A DNA stretch of 31,232 nucleotides. It comes from an uncultured Methanobrevibacter sp. GTDB lineage: Archaea > Methanobacteriota > Methanobacteria > Methanobacteriales > Methanobacteriaceae. This document shows, one piece after another, positions 14,751 to 21,629 of this stretch. The notes beneath the pieces are model-generated. The model worked only from the letters and a program-made list of their open reading frames with translations. It was not told where the DNA came from and searched no databases. The translations under genes and the position numbers were made by a program. Location: contig CACZPT010000113.1 in NCBI GenBank assembly GCA_902783085.1, positions 1 to 31,232 of the forward strand, given 5' to 3'. How positions within the stretch are numbered: the stretch's first letter is position 1; every line of letters starts with the position of its first letter.

Positions 14751-14838
14751 ATCCAAAACTTTGGATGCTTAGATTCTGAAATTTTTATGATTGAGTTTAA
14801 TTCAATGTCTACCTGTTCAAGCATGTGAAAACATGTTG
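14751..14838. repeat. Two further hairpins, one sharing the ATCCAAA motif
   Basis: ATCCAAA-AC-TTTGGAT (14751-14766) repeats the arm sequence of the inner stem at 14472-14493, 280 bases away. At 14818-14838, CAA-g-CATGT pairs with ACATG-TTG around a GAAA loop. Reuse of the same arm sequence and of the GAAA loop suggests related elements rather than chance. Confidence 0.35.
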
Positions 14839-14887
14839 TAGGCATTGATTTTTAACTAATTTTAAAACTAATCATAATTTACATCAC

Positions 14888-15397
14888 TTATTCTTCAACC
14901 CAACGAATTACAATATCTTTTGATTCATAGACTTTACTACCCTGAATAGCAAGTCCTTTTTTAATATCTGCACCAGAGCATAATTTCTTTAAATCTTTTT
15001 TAGATGAACTAAATGCAGAACCTTCATGAGTAACAAAAGGTTTTACTGTTTTATTTTCAAAATCAAGTAATTCTAGCTGTGAAAACATTGGCATTGGAAG
15101 TGTTCCCCACCAGTTTGGAAAACCAATATAAATTGTATCATATTGACCAATATCTGTTAATACTTCTTTAAGTTCTGGTCTGGCATTATCTTCTTGCTCT
15201 TTTTTAGCCACTTCTGTGCATCCCATATAGTCACTAGGATAAGCATTCAATGGCTCAACTTTAAATATATCTGCATCCAAATAATCTTTGATATATTCAG
15301 CAATTACTTCAGTGTTTCCTTTCTCAATTACCTTTAGCTCGCCACCAAAGTAATTTTCACCTACATGAGAAAAATAGATTATTAAATTTTTAGACAT
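14888..15397 (-). CDS. Flavodoxin
   Basis: FMN-binding electron carrier of 169 residues. It begins MSKNLIIYFSHVGENY, with the phosphate-binding stretch of the NAD(P)H-flavodoxin type family. It shows the flavin-stacking IGFPNWWGTLPMPMFSQL loop and KPFVTHEGSAFSSS, both typical. The open frame extends to a GTG at 15406, but GTGAT with four bases to ATG 15397 fixes the shorter start. It lies 42 bases after fprA on the same strand and is probably co-transcribed, which suggests it donates or accepts electrons in the same oxygen-detoxifying system; that partnership is inference. Confidence 0.92.
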   Translation of the reverse strand: MSKNLIIYFSHVGENYFGGELKVIEKGNTEVIAEYIKDYLDADIFKVEPLNAYPSDYMGCTEVAKKEQEDNARPELKEVLTDIGQYDTIYIGFPNWWGTLPMPMFSQLELLDFENKTVKPFVTHEGSAFSSSKKDLKKLCSGADIKKGLAIQGSKVYESKDIVIRWVEE

Positions 15398-15439
15398 AAA
15401 AATCACTATATAAAAAAAGAATTAAAAGAATAAAATTAA

Positions 15440-16663
15440 TTATTCTTTAATAGATCTTGCAAGTTCTGCCCCTTTGTTAAATGCTTCTTCTAAAACATCC
15501 TCATCAGGAACAAATAATGCATCTAAAGTATCAGTTACATTAAATCCTGCACTTTCAAGGTCAACTTGGAGTTTTCCAATAGCTCCTCCACCCCAACCTT
15601 TAGATGAAAATATTAAAGCGTTTTTCTCACTGGTAGTTCCTTTAAAGTTAACACAATCTAGCCAATACATCATGTTACCGATACGAGGGAATGGTTTATT
15701 CATCATTGTTGGAGCACCGAGTGCAATAGCTTTACTGTCTAAAATATCAGTTATAACATCATCAGGCCCATCATCTTGCATAAAGTACATTACAACATCA
15801 ACACCTTCGCTAATAATACCTTCAGCAATTTGATAAGCTAATTTTTCAGTTGAATGGTGCATAGTATCATAAATAACAGTGATTTTATCTTTACATACAC
15901 CTGATCCCCATTTAGCATATAAATCAATGATAATTTCAGGGTTTTTCCAGATTTGACCATGACATGGTGCAATCATCTTGATTTGCTCAACAATACCATT
16001 CTTAGTTAGCTCATCTAACTTCATTCTAAGCATTGGTGAACCTAAAGTTACAAGGTTTGCATAATACTTTTGAGCTTCTCTTTTAACAATATCTATTGGA
16101 TAATCCTCATCAAACCTATAAGGACGGCAAATGTGTTGGCCAAATGCATCATTTGAGAATAAAATTCCATCTTCAACTAAAAATGTAAACATACTGTCCG
16201 GCCAGTGTAACATTGGTGCTGATACGAATGCAAGAGTTCTACCACCAATATCCAACTCATCACCGGTTTGAACAGTATTAATTTCCAAATCAGAGAAATT
16301 GTGGAATTGTTGTTCTAGAAACTTAGCGCAATTTGGTGATGCATATATTTCAGCTTCAGGATTATATTTTTCAATTGTTTCACGTAAATGGGTAGAATGA
16401 TCCATTTCAGAGTGATTTTGAACAAACACATCAATTTTAACTTCTTTTCCTTCTTGAGCAAATGCATCTTCAATTCTTGCATCCAACTGATTGACAAATC
16501 CTCCATAAACATTATCAATCAATACATTTTTATCTTTTCCAAATACCAAATAAACATTGTAAGTAGTTCCTGGAATACTATAACCGTGGAAAGTTCTTCC
16601 ATTCCAGTGAAGAGCACCAACCCAATAAACTCCATTTACGATTTTTGTTGCTTTAGCTTTCAT
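15440..16663 (-). CDS. fprA: F420H2 oxidase FprA (flavodiiron protein)
   Basis: Reduces O2 to water with reduced F420, protecting the methanogen from oxygen. 407 residues in two domains. The metallo-beta-lactamase-like part carries the diiron site H84-x-E86-x-D88-H89 in NHSEMDHS, a histidine in APMLHWPDS, an aspartate in FSNDAFGQH and a histidine in APCHG. The flavodoxin domain from about 255 holds the FMN loop YDTMHHSTEK and SKGWGGGA. No extra rubredoxin or NADH-binding domain, which fits the F420-using form. The start has no strong SD (GGAGATATAAATT-ATG). Divergent from the PHP gene with 89 bases between. Confidence 0.96.
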   Translation of the reverse strand: MKAKATKIVNGVYWVGALHWNGRTFHGYSIPGTTYNVYLVFGKDKNVLIDNVYGGFVNQLDARIEDAFAQEGKEVKIDVFVQNHSEMDHSTHLRETIEKYNPEAEIYASPNCAKFLEQQFHNFSDLEINTVQTGDELDIGGRTLAFVSAPMLHWPDSMFTFLVEDGILFSNDAFGQHICRPYRFDEDYPIDIVKREAQKYYANLVTLGSPMLRMKLDELTKNGIVEQIKMIAPCHGQIWKNPEIIIDLYAKWGSGVCKDKITVIYDTMHHSTEKLAYQIAEGIISEGVDVVMYFMQDDGPDDVITDILDSKAIALGAPTMMNKPFPRIGNMMYWLDCVNFKGTTSEKNALIFSSKGWGGGAIGKLQVDLESAGFNVTDTLDALFVPDEDVLEEAFNKGAELARSIKE

Positions 16664-16752
16664 AATTTATATCTCCGAAAACGAATTATATAAAATTTAT
16701 ATTAGTGTTAATATATAAATATTAATAAATTAAATTGATATGGGGTTAAAAA
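16664..16752. promoter_or_regulatory. Divergent promoter region fprA / PHP gene
   Basis: 89 bases, almost all A and T between 16686 and 16737, must hold promoters for both directions. Overlapping TATA-like stretches occur at 16688-16702 and 16710-16724. Expression of the two genes could be linked, but no clear operator is visible. Confidence 0.35.
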
Positions 16753-17418
16753 GTGAATAAAAGAATTGATTTGCATATGCACACTTTATTTAGCGATGGA
16801 GAATTACTACCATCTGAACTTGCAAGAAGAGCACTTAAATTAAATCATGAGGCAATTGCCATTACTGATCATGTAGACTGGTCAAATGTTGATAATATAA
16901 CTGCCATAAAAGATGCTATTGACGATATCAATAAAAACTGGGATATTACAGTTGTTCTTGGAGCAGAAGTAACTCATGCACCAGTAGAATCAATTGATGG
17001 AATTGCAGAAAGAGCAAAGAAATTAGGTGCTGAGATTGTTGTTGTGCATGGTGAAACATTAAGTGAACCAGTAACACCAGGAACAAACTATGCTGCTGTT
17101 AGTTCAAAGCATGTTGATATTTTAGGCCATCCTGGATTAATTACTCGTCAAGAAGCTGAAATTGCACGTGAAAATGATGTTTATTTAGAAATCTCTGCAC
17201 GTAAAGGACACTGCCTCGGTAACGGCCATGTTGCAAACATTGCCCGTGAAGTTGGATGCAAATTGATTGTGGACACTGATACACACTCCCCAGATGATTT
17301 AATCACTTTTGATAAATCATATCAAATAGCATTAGGTGCAGGTTTAAGCAAAAAAGAAGCTTTAGAAGCTATTGTAGATAATCCTCGCCAATTACTTGAA
17401 AGTAAAGGAATTTTATGA
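16753..17418 (+). CDS. PHP-domain metal-dependent phosphoesterase
   Basis: 221 residues, a stand-alone PHP domain like histidinol phosphatase and related phosphoesterases. The full set of metal-binding motifs is visible: H8-M-H10 with SDGE, ITDHVDW, LGAEVTH, VVHGET, ILGHPG and DTDTHSP. The substrate is unknown; histidinol phosphate or a nucleotide-type phosphoester are possible. The start is GTG 16753 with GGGGTTA upstream; an ATG is not available nearby. The stop overlaps the ATG of the DUF2115 gene (ATGA), showing tight coupling with that archaeal protein. Confidence 0.9.
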   Translation: MNKRIDLHMHTLFSDGELLPSELARRALKLNHEAIAITDHVDWSNVDNITAIKDAIDDINKNWDITVVLGAEVTHAPVESIDGIAERAKKLGAEIVVVHGETLSEPVTPGTNYAAVSSKHVDILGHPGLITRQEAEIARENDVYLEISARKGHCLGNGHVANIAREVGCKLIVDTDTHSPDDLITFDKSYQIALGAGLSKKEALEAIVDNPRQLLESKGIL

Positions 17419-17879
17419 AAGCATCGAAATTACTTAAAGAAATCAAAGAAGAATTGAAAGATTATCCGATCGACTATTTGAAAAATAAAGTAACAGATGA
17501 TAGATACAAAGATCCGCTAACTAAACAGCTTGCCAAATACAATTCAGGCATTTATGATGAAATCTACACTCTAGATTTAATTGATGATTTTAAAATAGAT
17601 AATAAGACCATTAGAAATATTAAAAATGATATTAATTTTTACTTTAACACCTACGCCGGCGGAGATATAGAAAACCGTGAGTTTACAAAATACATCTCTC
17701 TTTATTTAGCATTAATAGCTAAAAAACCACTACATCCATTTAGTGAAAATAAAAAAGAAGACGTTTACATTTCCGATGGGAAATATTACTGTAAAAATAA
17801 AATAAAATTTATAAATGATAGAAATTCACTTTGCAAGTATTGTCCCTGTAAGAATGTGAGTTTCGCCGACTTATTTTAG
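17415..17879 (+). CDS. DUF2115 (UPF0305) family protein
   Basis: 154 residues of an archaeal, mainly methanogen family of unknown function. The family signature is at the C-terminus: KPLHPFSE, then DGKYYCKNK, then NSLCKYCPCK, giving C-x2-C-x-C plus an upstream cysteine that may bind a metal. The ATG overlaps the stop of the PHP gene by four bases. The 3' end overlaps the convergent riboflavin reductase gene by nine bases. The linkage with a phosphoesterase is a hint to function only. Confidence 0.8.
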   Translation: MKASKLLKEIKEELKDYPIDYLKNKVTDDRYKDPLTKQLAKYNSGIYDEIYTLDLIDDFKIDNKTIRNIKNDINFYFNTYAGGDIENREFTKYISLYLALIAKKPLHPFSENKKEDVYISDGKYYCKNKIKFINDRNSLCKYCPCKNVSFADLF

Positions 17880-18539
17880 AACTTTATAGGTTAAAATCAG
17901 GTCTTTTGCCAATCTATATGAATCAATAAGTTCTAAATCAACGCCCTCATCCATAGTGTCAAATCCTTCACCATCAAACAATGTTTTTGCATTAACACCC
18001 CCGACAACCTTAGGTGCAATGCATATTCTTATCTCATCAATAAGACCTTCCTTAATCATGGAAAAGTTTAAAGTAGCTCCGCCTTCAAGCATTAATTTTT
18101 CAATACCTTCACTTGCCAAATAATTCATTAAGGCATTTAAATCTACCCTTTTATCTCCACTAAAGAAGAATTCAACATCTCTTTTTCTGAATACTTCACA
18201 TCTATCACTTACTAAAAAATCATATTTGAATTCATTAGCCCCGGCGATAATTGTTCTGGCATCTTTATTTGTAATTCTAGCTGCAATTGGAGTTCTTAAT
18301 TTGCTGTCAACAACAATCCTAACAGGATTATCTTGTGGTGTTGCATCAACTTTGTGAACTGTTAGTCTTGGATCATCTGCCAAAACAGTTCCAATTCCAA
18401 CCATTATCCCATCAACTTCACGTCTAAGTTCATGAACTCTTTTTAAATCCTCTTCACCTGAAATATTAGAGCTATTTTTAGCTGTGACAATTTTACCATC
18501 CAATGTCATAGCCGCATTTAAAATCACATATGGTTTCAT
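17871..18539 (-). CDS. 2,5-diamino-6-ribosylamino-pyrimidinone 5'-phosphate reductase (archaeal RibD C-type)
   Basis: Reduces the ribose of the pyrimidine intermediate to ribityl in archaeal riboflavin and F420 synthesis, with NADPH (the MJ0671 family). 222 residues, a single RibD C-terminal/DHFR-like domain with no deaminase part. Motifs: NAAMTLDGKI at the start, DGIMVGIGTVLADDPRLTV, NPVRIVVDSKLRTP and LMLEGGATLNFSMI. RBS GGTGAT-TTG-ATG gives start 18539 rather than the TTG at 18542. Last gene of the metG operon. CofH at 27674 uses the ribityl-pyrimidine product made downstream of this enzyme. Confidence 0.94.
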   Translation of the reverse strand: MKPYVILNAAMTLDGKIVTAKNSSNISGEEDLKRVHELRREVDGIMVGIGTVLADDPRLTVHKVDATPQDNPVRIVVDSKLRTPIAARITNKDARTIIAGANEFKYDFLVSDRCEVFRKRDVEFFFSGDKRVDLNALMNYLASEGIEKLMLEGGATLNFSMIKEGLIDEIRICIAPKVVGGVNAKTLFDGEGFDTMDEGVDLELIDSYRLAKDLILTYKVLK

Positions 18540-18548
18540 CAAATCACC

Positions 18549-19562
18549 TTATATATGATAAAACGTCTCTTTAAAATGTAAAAAGTTACCCAATACCTTA
18601 TTTTCAAGAACGCCAGGCATTGTCAATGCAACGATAATACCGATTAAACCAAATATTATTCCAATTGACCAAATTATACGTACAGCCTGTTTTTCTGAAA
18701 TTGGTTTTCTTAAAACAAATCTGATTAATGATTTAAAACCTTGCTCTGGCCTAATTAAGTTACCTTCATCATCGACTTGTGTAGGTTTGAACTGTTGGCG
18801 CTCCATTACACCAGCACTATAGAATTTCATAGCCGCATCAATAATATTCGGCATCAAAACAATTAAAGCAATTAATTTTACACGACCAATAAAAGCAATA
18901 GAAACAATAGCTGCTCCAATAATTAATGTACCTGTATCTCCAGGGAAAATTTTGGCCGGATATTTGTTAAAGTATAAAAATGCAATTAAAGCACCAAGCA
19001 TACTCATACTTATAATAGTGACATCATATTTACTTAAAATTATACATGCAATGGTAAGGGAAGAAAGTGAAATAATACCTAATCCTGATTCAATACCGTT
19101 AAGACCTGCCAACATATTAGTTAGATTAGATCCAATAGATAAAGCTATTGGAATTGAAATCAGATAAAGAATTCCCACATCCTGAGGTGCTGCCCAAATC
19201 AATGGAATACCTGCAAGAAACAATAAGAATAATTTTTCTTTTGATGACAATACAAGCAAATCGTCAGCAATTCCAATAAGACCAACAAGCAATATGACGA
19301 TTAAAACAACACATAATGGAAATGCCAATAAATCATGCATGTAAATACCTGAAAACATCCCAATTATAAAACCAAATAGTATTCCAAATCCACCCATTTC
19401 AGCAACAATAGGTTTCCAGGATTTATGTAAGTCCTTTCCTACAATATCTGCATTTTCTAATTTTTTTATAATTCTAGGCATTGATAATCGGGTTACAAAA
19501 AAGGACAGTAAACCACAGATTATTGCAATCACGTATAATGGTACTTGTGGAAGTATTATCAT
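18549..19562 (-). CDS. MraY/GPT family sugar-phosphate transferase (glycosyltransferase 4)
   Basis: A polytopic membrane enzyme moving a sugar phosphate (UDP-GlcNAc or similar) to a polyprenyl phosphate carrier. 337 residues with about ten hydrophobic helices. Conserved cytoplasmic motifs: GIADDLLVLSSKEK (the DD motif), NLTNMLAGLNGIESG and IFPGDTGTL. Two uses are known for archaeal members, N-glycan lipid carrier charging (AglH) and pseudomurein precursor synthesis; sequence alone does not decide. GTGAT four bases before ATG 19562 gives the start; this RBS lies in the end of the upstream gene, so the two are coupled. Confidence 0.9.
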   Translation of the reverse strand: MIILPQVPLYVIAIICGLLSFFVTRLSMPRIIKKLENADIVGKDLHKSWKPIVAEMGGFGILFGFIIGMFSGIYMHDLLAFPLCVVLIVILLVGLIGIADDLLVLSSKEKLFLLFLAGIPLIWAAPQDVGILYLISIPIALSIGSNLTNMLAGLNGIESGLGIISLSSLTIACIILSKYDVTIISMSMLGALIAFLYFNKYPAKIFPGDTGTLIIGAAIVSIAFIGRVKLIALIVLMPNIIDAAMKFYSAGVMERQQFKPTQVDDEGNLIRPEQGFKSLIRFVLRKPISEKQAVRIIWSIGIIFGLIGIIVALTMPGVLENKVLGNFLHFKETFYHI

Positions 19563-19567
19563 CTTAA

Positions 19568-20032
19568 TCACTTTTTATTCAATATATAATATACACTCCT
19601 TAATGGAATATCAAGTTTTTTAGAAATTTCTTTTGCTTTTAAACCATCATCTTTTAAACGTTTAACTTCTTCATGATTATGTTTCTTATTATAATTATTT
19701 AACTTTTCATTATTTCGCCTAAGCAAATAATAAACTCTATTTTGAGTGATATTTAATTTAGATGCAATTTCCTTTGCAGAATAACCTTCCCCAGCCAATC
19801 TTAAAAGTTCATCTTCATAATCACAACTCTGTTTTGAAGCACCCCAATTATACTGCTTTTTAACATCAATATCCAGTTGGTTTAAAGCTTCAATATAGTT
19901 ACTGGAAGTCCTATTGTAAATACTGGGCGGACAGGTAATAAGTTCCAAATTAGGATATTTTTCAAGTAAATCCATAATTACAACAGAAGACAAATTTTCT
20001 GTAATATGAACTGTTTTAATATCTCCATCCAT
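19568..20032 (-). CDS. DUF1699-like domain fused to two helix-turn-helix motifs
   Basis: 154 residues. The first 68 resemble the archaeal DUF1699 family: IKTVHIT, LLEKYPNLELITCPPSIYNR, then a short helix and YNWGASK. After it come two copies of a Sigma-70-region-4-like or Hin-recombinase-like HTH, residues 74-106 (GYSAKEIASKLNITQNRVYYLL) and 121-153 (GLKAKEISKKLDIPLRSVYYIL), clearly duplicated from each other. It is probably a DNA- or RNA-binding regulator. It lies in the metG operon between the DUF530 gene and the membrane transferase, overlapping the transferase's RBS. No experimental role known to me. Confidence 0.78.
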   Translation of the reverse strand: MDGDIKTVHITENLSSVVIMDLLEKYPNLELITCPPSIYNRTSSNYIEALNQLDIDVKKQYNWGASKQSCDYEDELLRLAGEGYSAKEIASKLNITQNRVYYLLRRNNEKLNNYNKKHNHEEVKRLKDDGLKAKEISKKLDIPLRSVYYILNKK

Positions 20033-20039
20033 AATATCA

Positions 20040-21614
20040 CTATTTTTTAATTAAATCCAAAAATTTCTTTGATTTTTCGCTTTTAGGATTTTTAATATTG
20101 TCAATATTTTTAATTTCCTTTTTAATTTTTGATTCATTAACATTAAAGACATTGCTGATTGTTTTTAAATCAATATCTGAGTTTAAATGAAGATGTGCTG
20201 CACCTAGGGCAGGATGGTTAATTTTAATGTTTGAATTTTTCAGTTCCTTTTCAAATTTGAATTTTTCATATAATATCAAGTCCATATCATTGACCAGAAT
20301 TATTTTAATATATGTAAATTGATTTAGCATTTCAATGACATTTGGAAATGTAGTCTGGAAAACTTTTCTCTGTTGTCTGTCAAGTTCAACGCGAATATAT
20401 GGGAATGGCCCTGAATTTGACTTACGATTACTTACAGATGTAGTTAGATAATATTTAAAGACATCCCATATGATTAAAGAATGTGCAACATTTTCAAAAA
20501 GAGTTCTTTCAATATTCTCTCGGGTTTTAATGTCTCTTTTTAGAGATCTGTTTAGTTTATTGAAACGGTCAACATATTTCATGCGCCTAAATTCTTCATT
20601 GATTTTTGATTCTCTCCATTCTTCAAGTTCAGCAATATCAAATTCATCAATAAAACTTGGAGAGTAATTCTTATATTTAGCTATAATTGAATCATAGTTA
20701 TTAATGCGTTTAAAATCAGATAACTGTCTTTTAAAAATATCATCTTTGATATCTTCAACGATTTCCTCAGCATATCGAACATAACCTAAAGCAATAGCTG
20801 TTCTTGCATGCTTATCATCAATAATGGCTGGTTTGGTTCTGTGAAATTCCAATTTTTCAATTCTGACATTTCTGCCATATTCCTTTCTGAGTTCCTCTTC
20901 ATAATTTTCAACAAACTCAGAATTGAATGATACTTTTTTTCTAAGCCATCTATTTTTATTGTTATAACGTATCAAAAGGGAAATGGTTTTAACATGTCCG
21001 GTACGTTCCTGTTTAAGAGTATTGATTATTTTTTTAAATGAATTTCTACCGTATTTTGTTAAATCATTCATCAATACACGATAATTACCTGAAAGTGGTA
21101 AATATGGTATGATTTCAATTCTATAAGTATTTTCTCTATTTATTTTAAATGAAAATGATTCGCTTTTACATTTACATTTAGCATTCATTAATCTGTATTC
21201 ACTTATAGAGTATTTTTTATAACAAGAATTGCATTTTAAATATCCGTATTGTTCAAGATTGCCCAGTGCAATTAAATGTGAATCAATAGCTGATTTAACC
21301 CTGTCCAGAATATTCTTTTTGGCATTAGCCTTCATCCTAAACATTTGATTATGACGGCTGTTTTCACTAACTTCATCAAGAGAGACTTCAGCTACTGCCT
21401 TATTTCCATATTTATTTAAGGATGCAAAAGGTGTGGAGTAACCTTGGGCATCCATAGCCTTTCTTAAATTTTTTAAGGTTTCCAATCTGTCTGATAGTTT
21501 AAAGTAAAGACTTTTGAAATTCGCAAAATCATCAATATTATCTAAAATAATATTATCATTTGCGATTTCTTTTAAATAATTCTCTGCTTTAGTTACTAAG
21601 ACAGATTCATCCAT
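20040..21614 (-). CDS. DUF530-like archaeal protein with zinc finger
   Basis: 524 residues, soluble, basic and helix-rich. It appears to belong to the archaeal DUF530 family, known mainly from Methanobacteriales and Methanococcales, with no function assigned; the family name is from memory and somewhat uncertain. A small zinc finger is visible at C128-x2-C131 and C147-x-C149. The C-terminal part (about 370-505) includes PALGAAHLHLNSDIDLKTISNVFNV, which looks like a small HTH. Basic patches and a zinc finger suggest nucleic acid binding, as inference. It lies between metG (15 bases) and the DUF1699-HTH gene (7 bases) in one operon. Confidence 0.78.
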   Translation of the reverse strand: MDESVLVTKAENYLKEIANDNIILDNIDDFANFKSLYFKLSDRLETLKNLRKAMDAQGYSTPFASLNKYGNKAVAEVSLDEVSENSRHNQMFRMKANAKKNILDRVKSAIDSHLIALGNLEQYGYLKCNSCYKKYSISEYRLMNAKCKCKSESFSFKINRENTYRIEIIPYLPLSGNYRVLMNDLTKYGRNSFKKIINTLKQERTGHVKTISLLIRYNNKNRWLRKKVSFNSEFVENYEEELRKEYGRNVRIEKLEFHRTKPAIIDDKHARTAIALGYVRYAEEIVEDIKDDIFKRQLSDFKRINNYDSIIAKYKNYSPSFIDEFDIAELEEWRESKINEEFRRMKYVDRFNKLNRSLKRDIKTRENIERTLFENVAHSLIIWDVFKYYLTTSVSNRKSNSGPFPYIRVELDRQQRKVFQTTFPNVIEMLNQFTYIKIILVNDMDLILYEKFKFEKELKNSNIKINHPALGAAHLHLNSDIDLKTISNVFNVNESKIKKEIKNIDNIKNPKSEKSKKFLDLIKK

Positions 21615-21629
21615 ATAAATCAGATTAAT

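Larger units (their letters stand above)
14322..14887. other. Intergenic region, 566 bases, rich in inverted repeats
   Basis: The longest gene-free stretch. It holds, from left to right: a TATA-like AATAAATTTATTA near 14360-14373; a small hairpin AAAACA/TGTTTT near 14406-14419; a double hairpin around a possible small ORF (14452-14562); a 14-base inverted repeat spanning 104 bases (14588-14691); an ATCCAAA/TTTGGAT hairpin (14751-14766); and a GAAA-loop hairpin (14818-14838). Separate entries describe these. The density of structure suggests a structured RNA, a small mobile element, or both. Confidence 0.5.

Noticed and set aside
14452..14838. Idea that the intergenic hairpins form a riboswitch
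   Set aside because: No known riboswitch core was recognised, and the next genes on either side are transcribed from the minus strand, so the plus-strand structure does not lead into a large gene.
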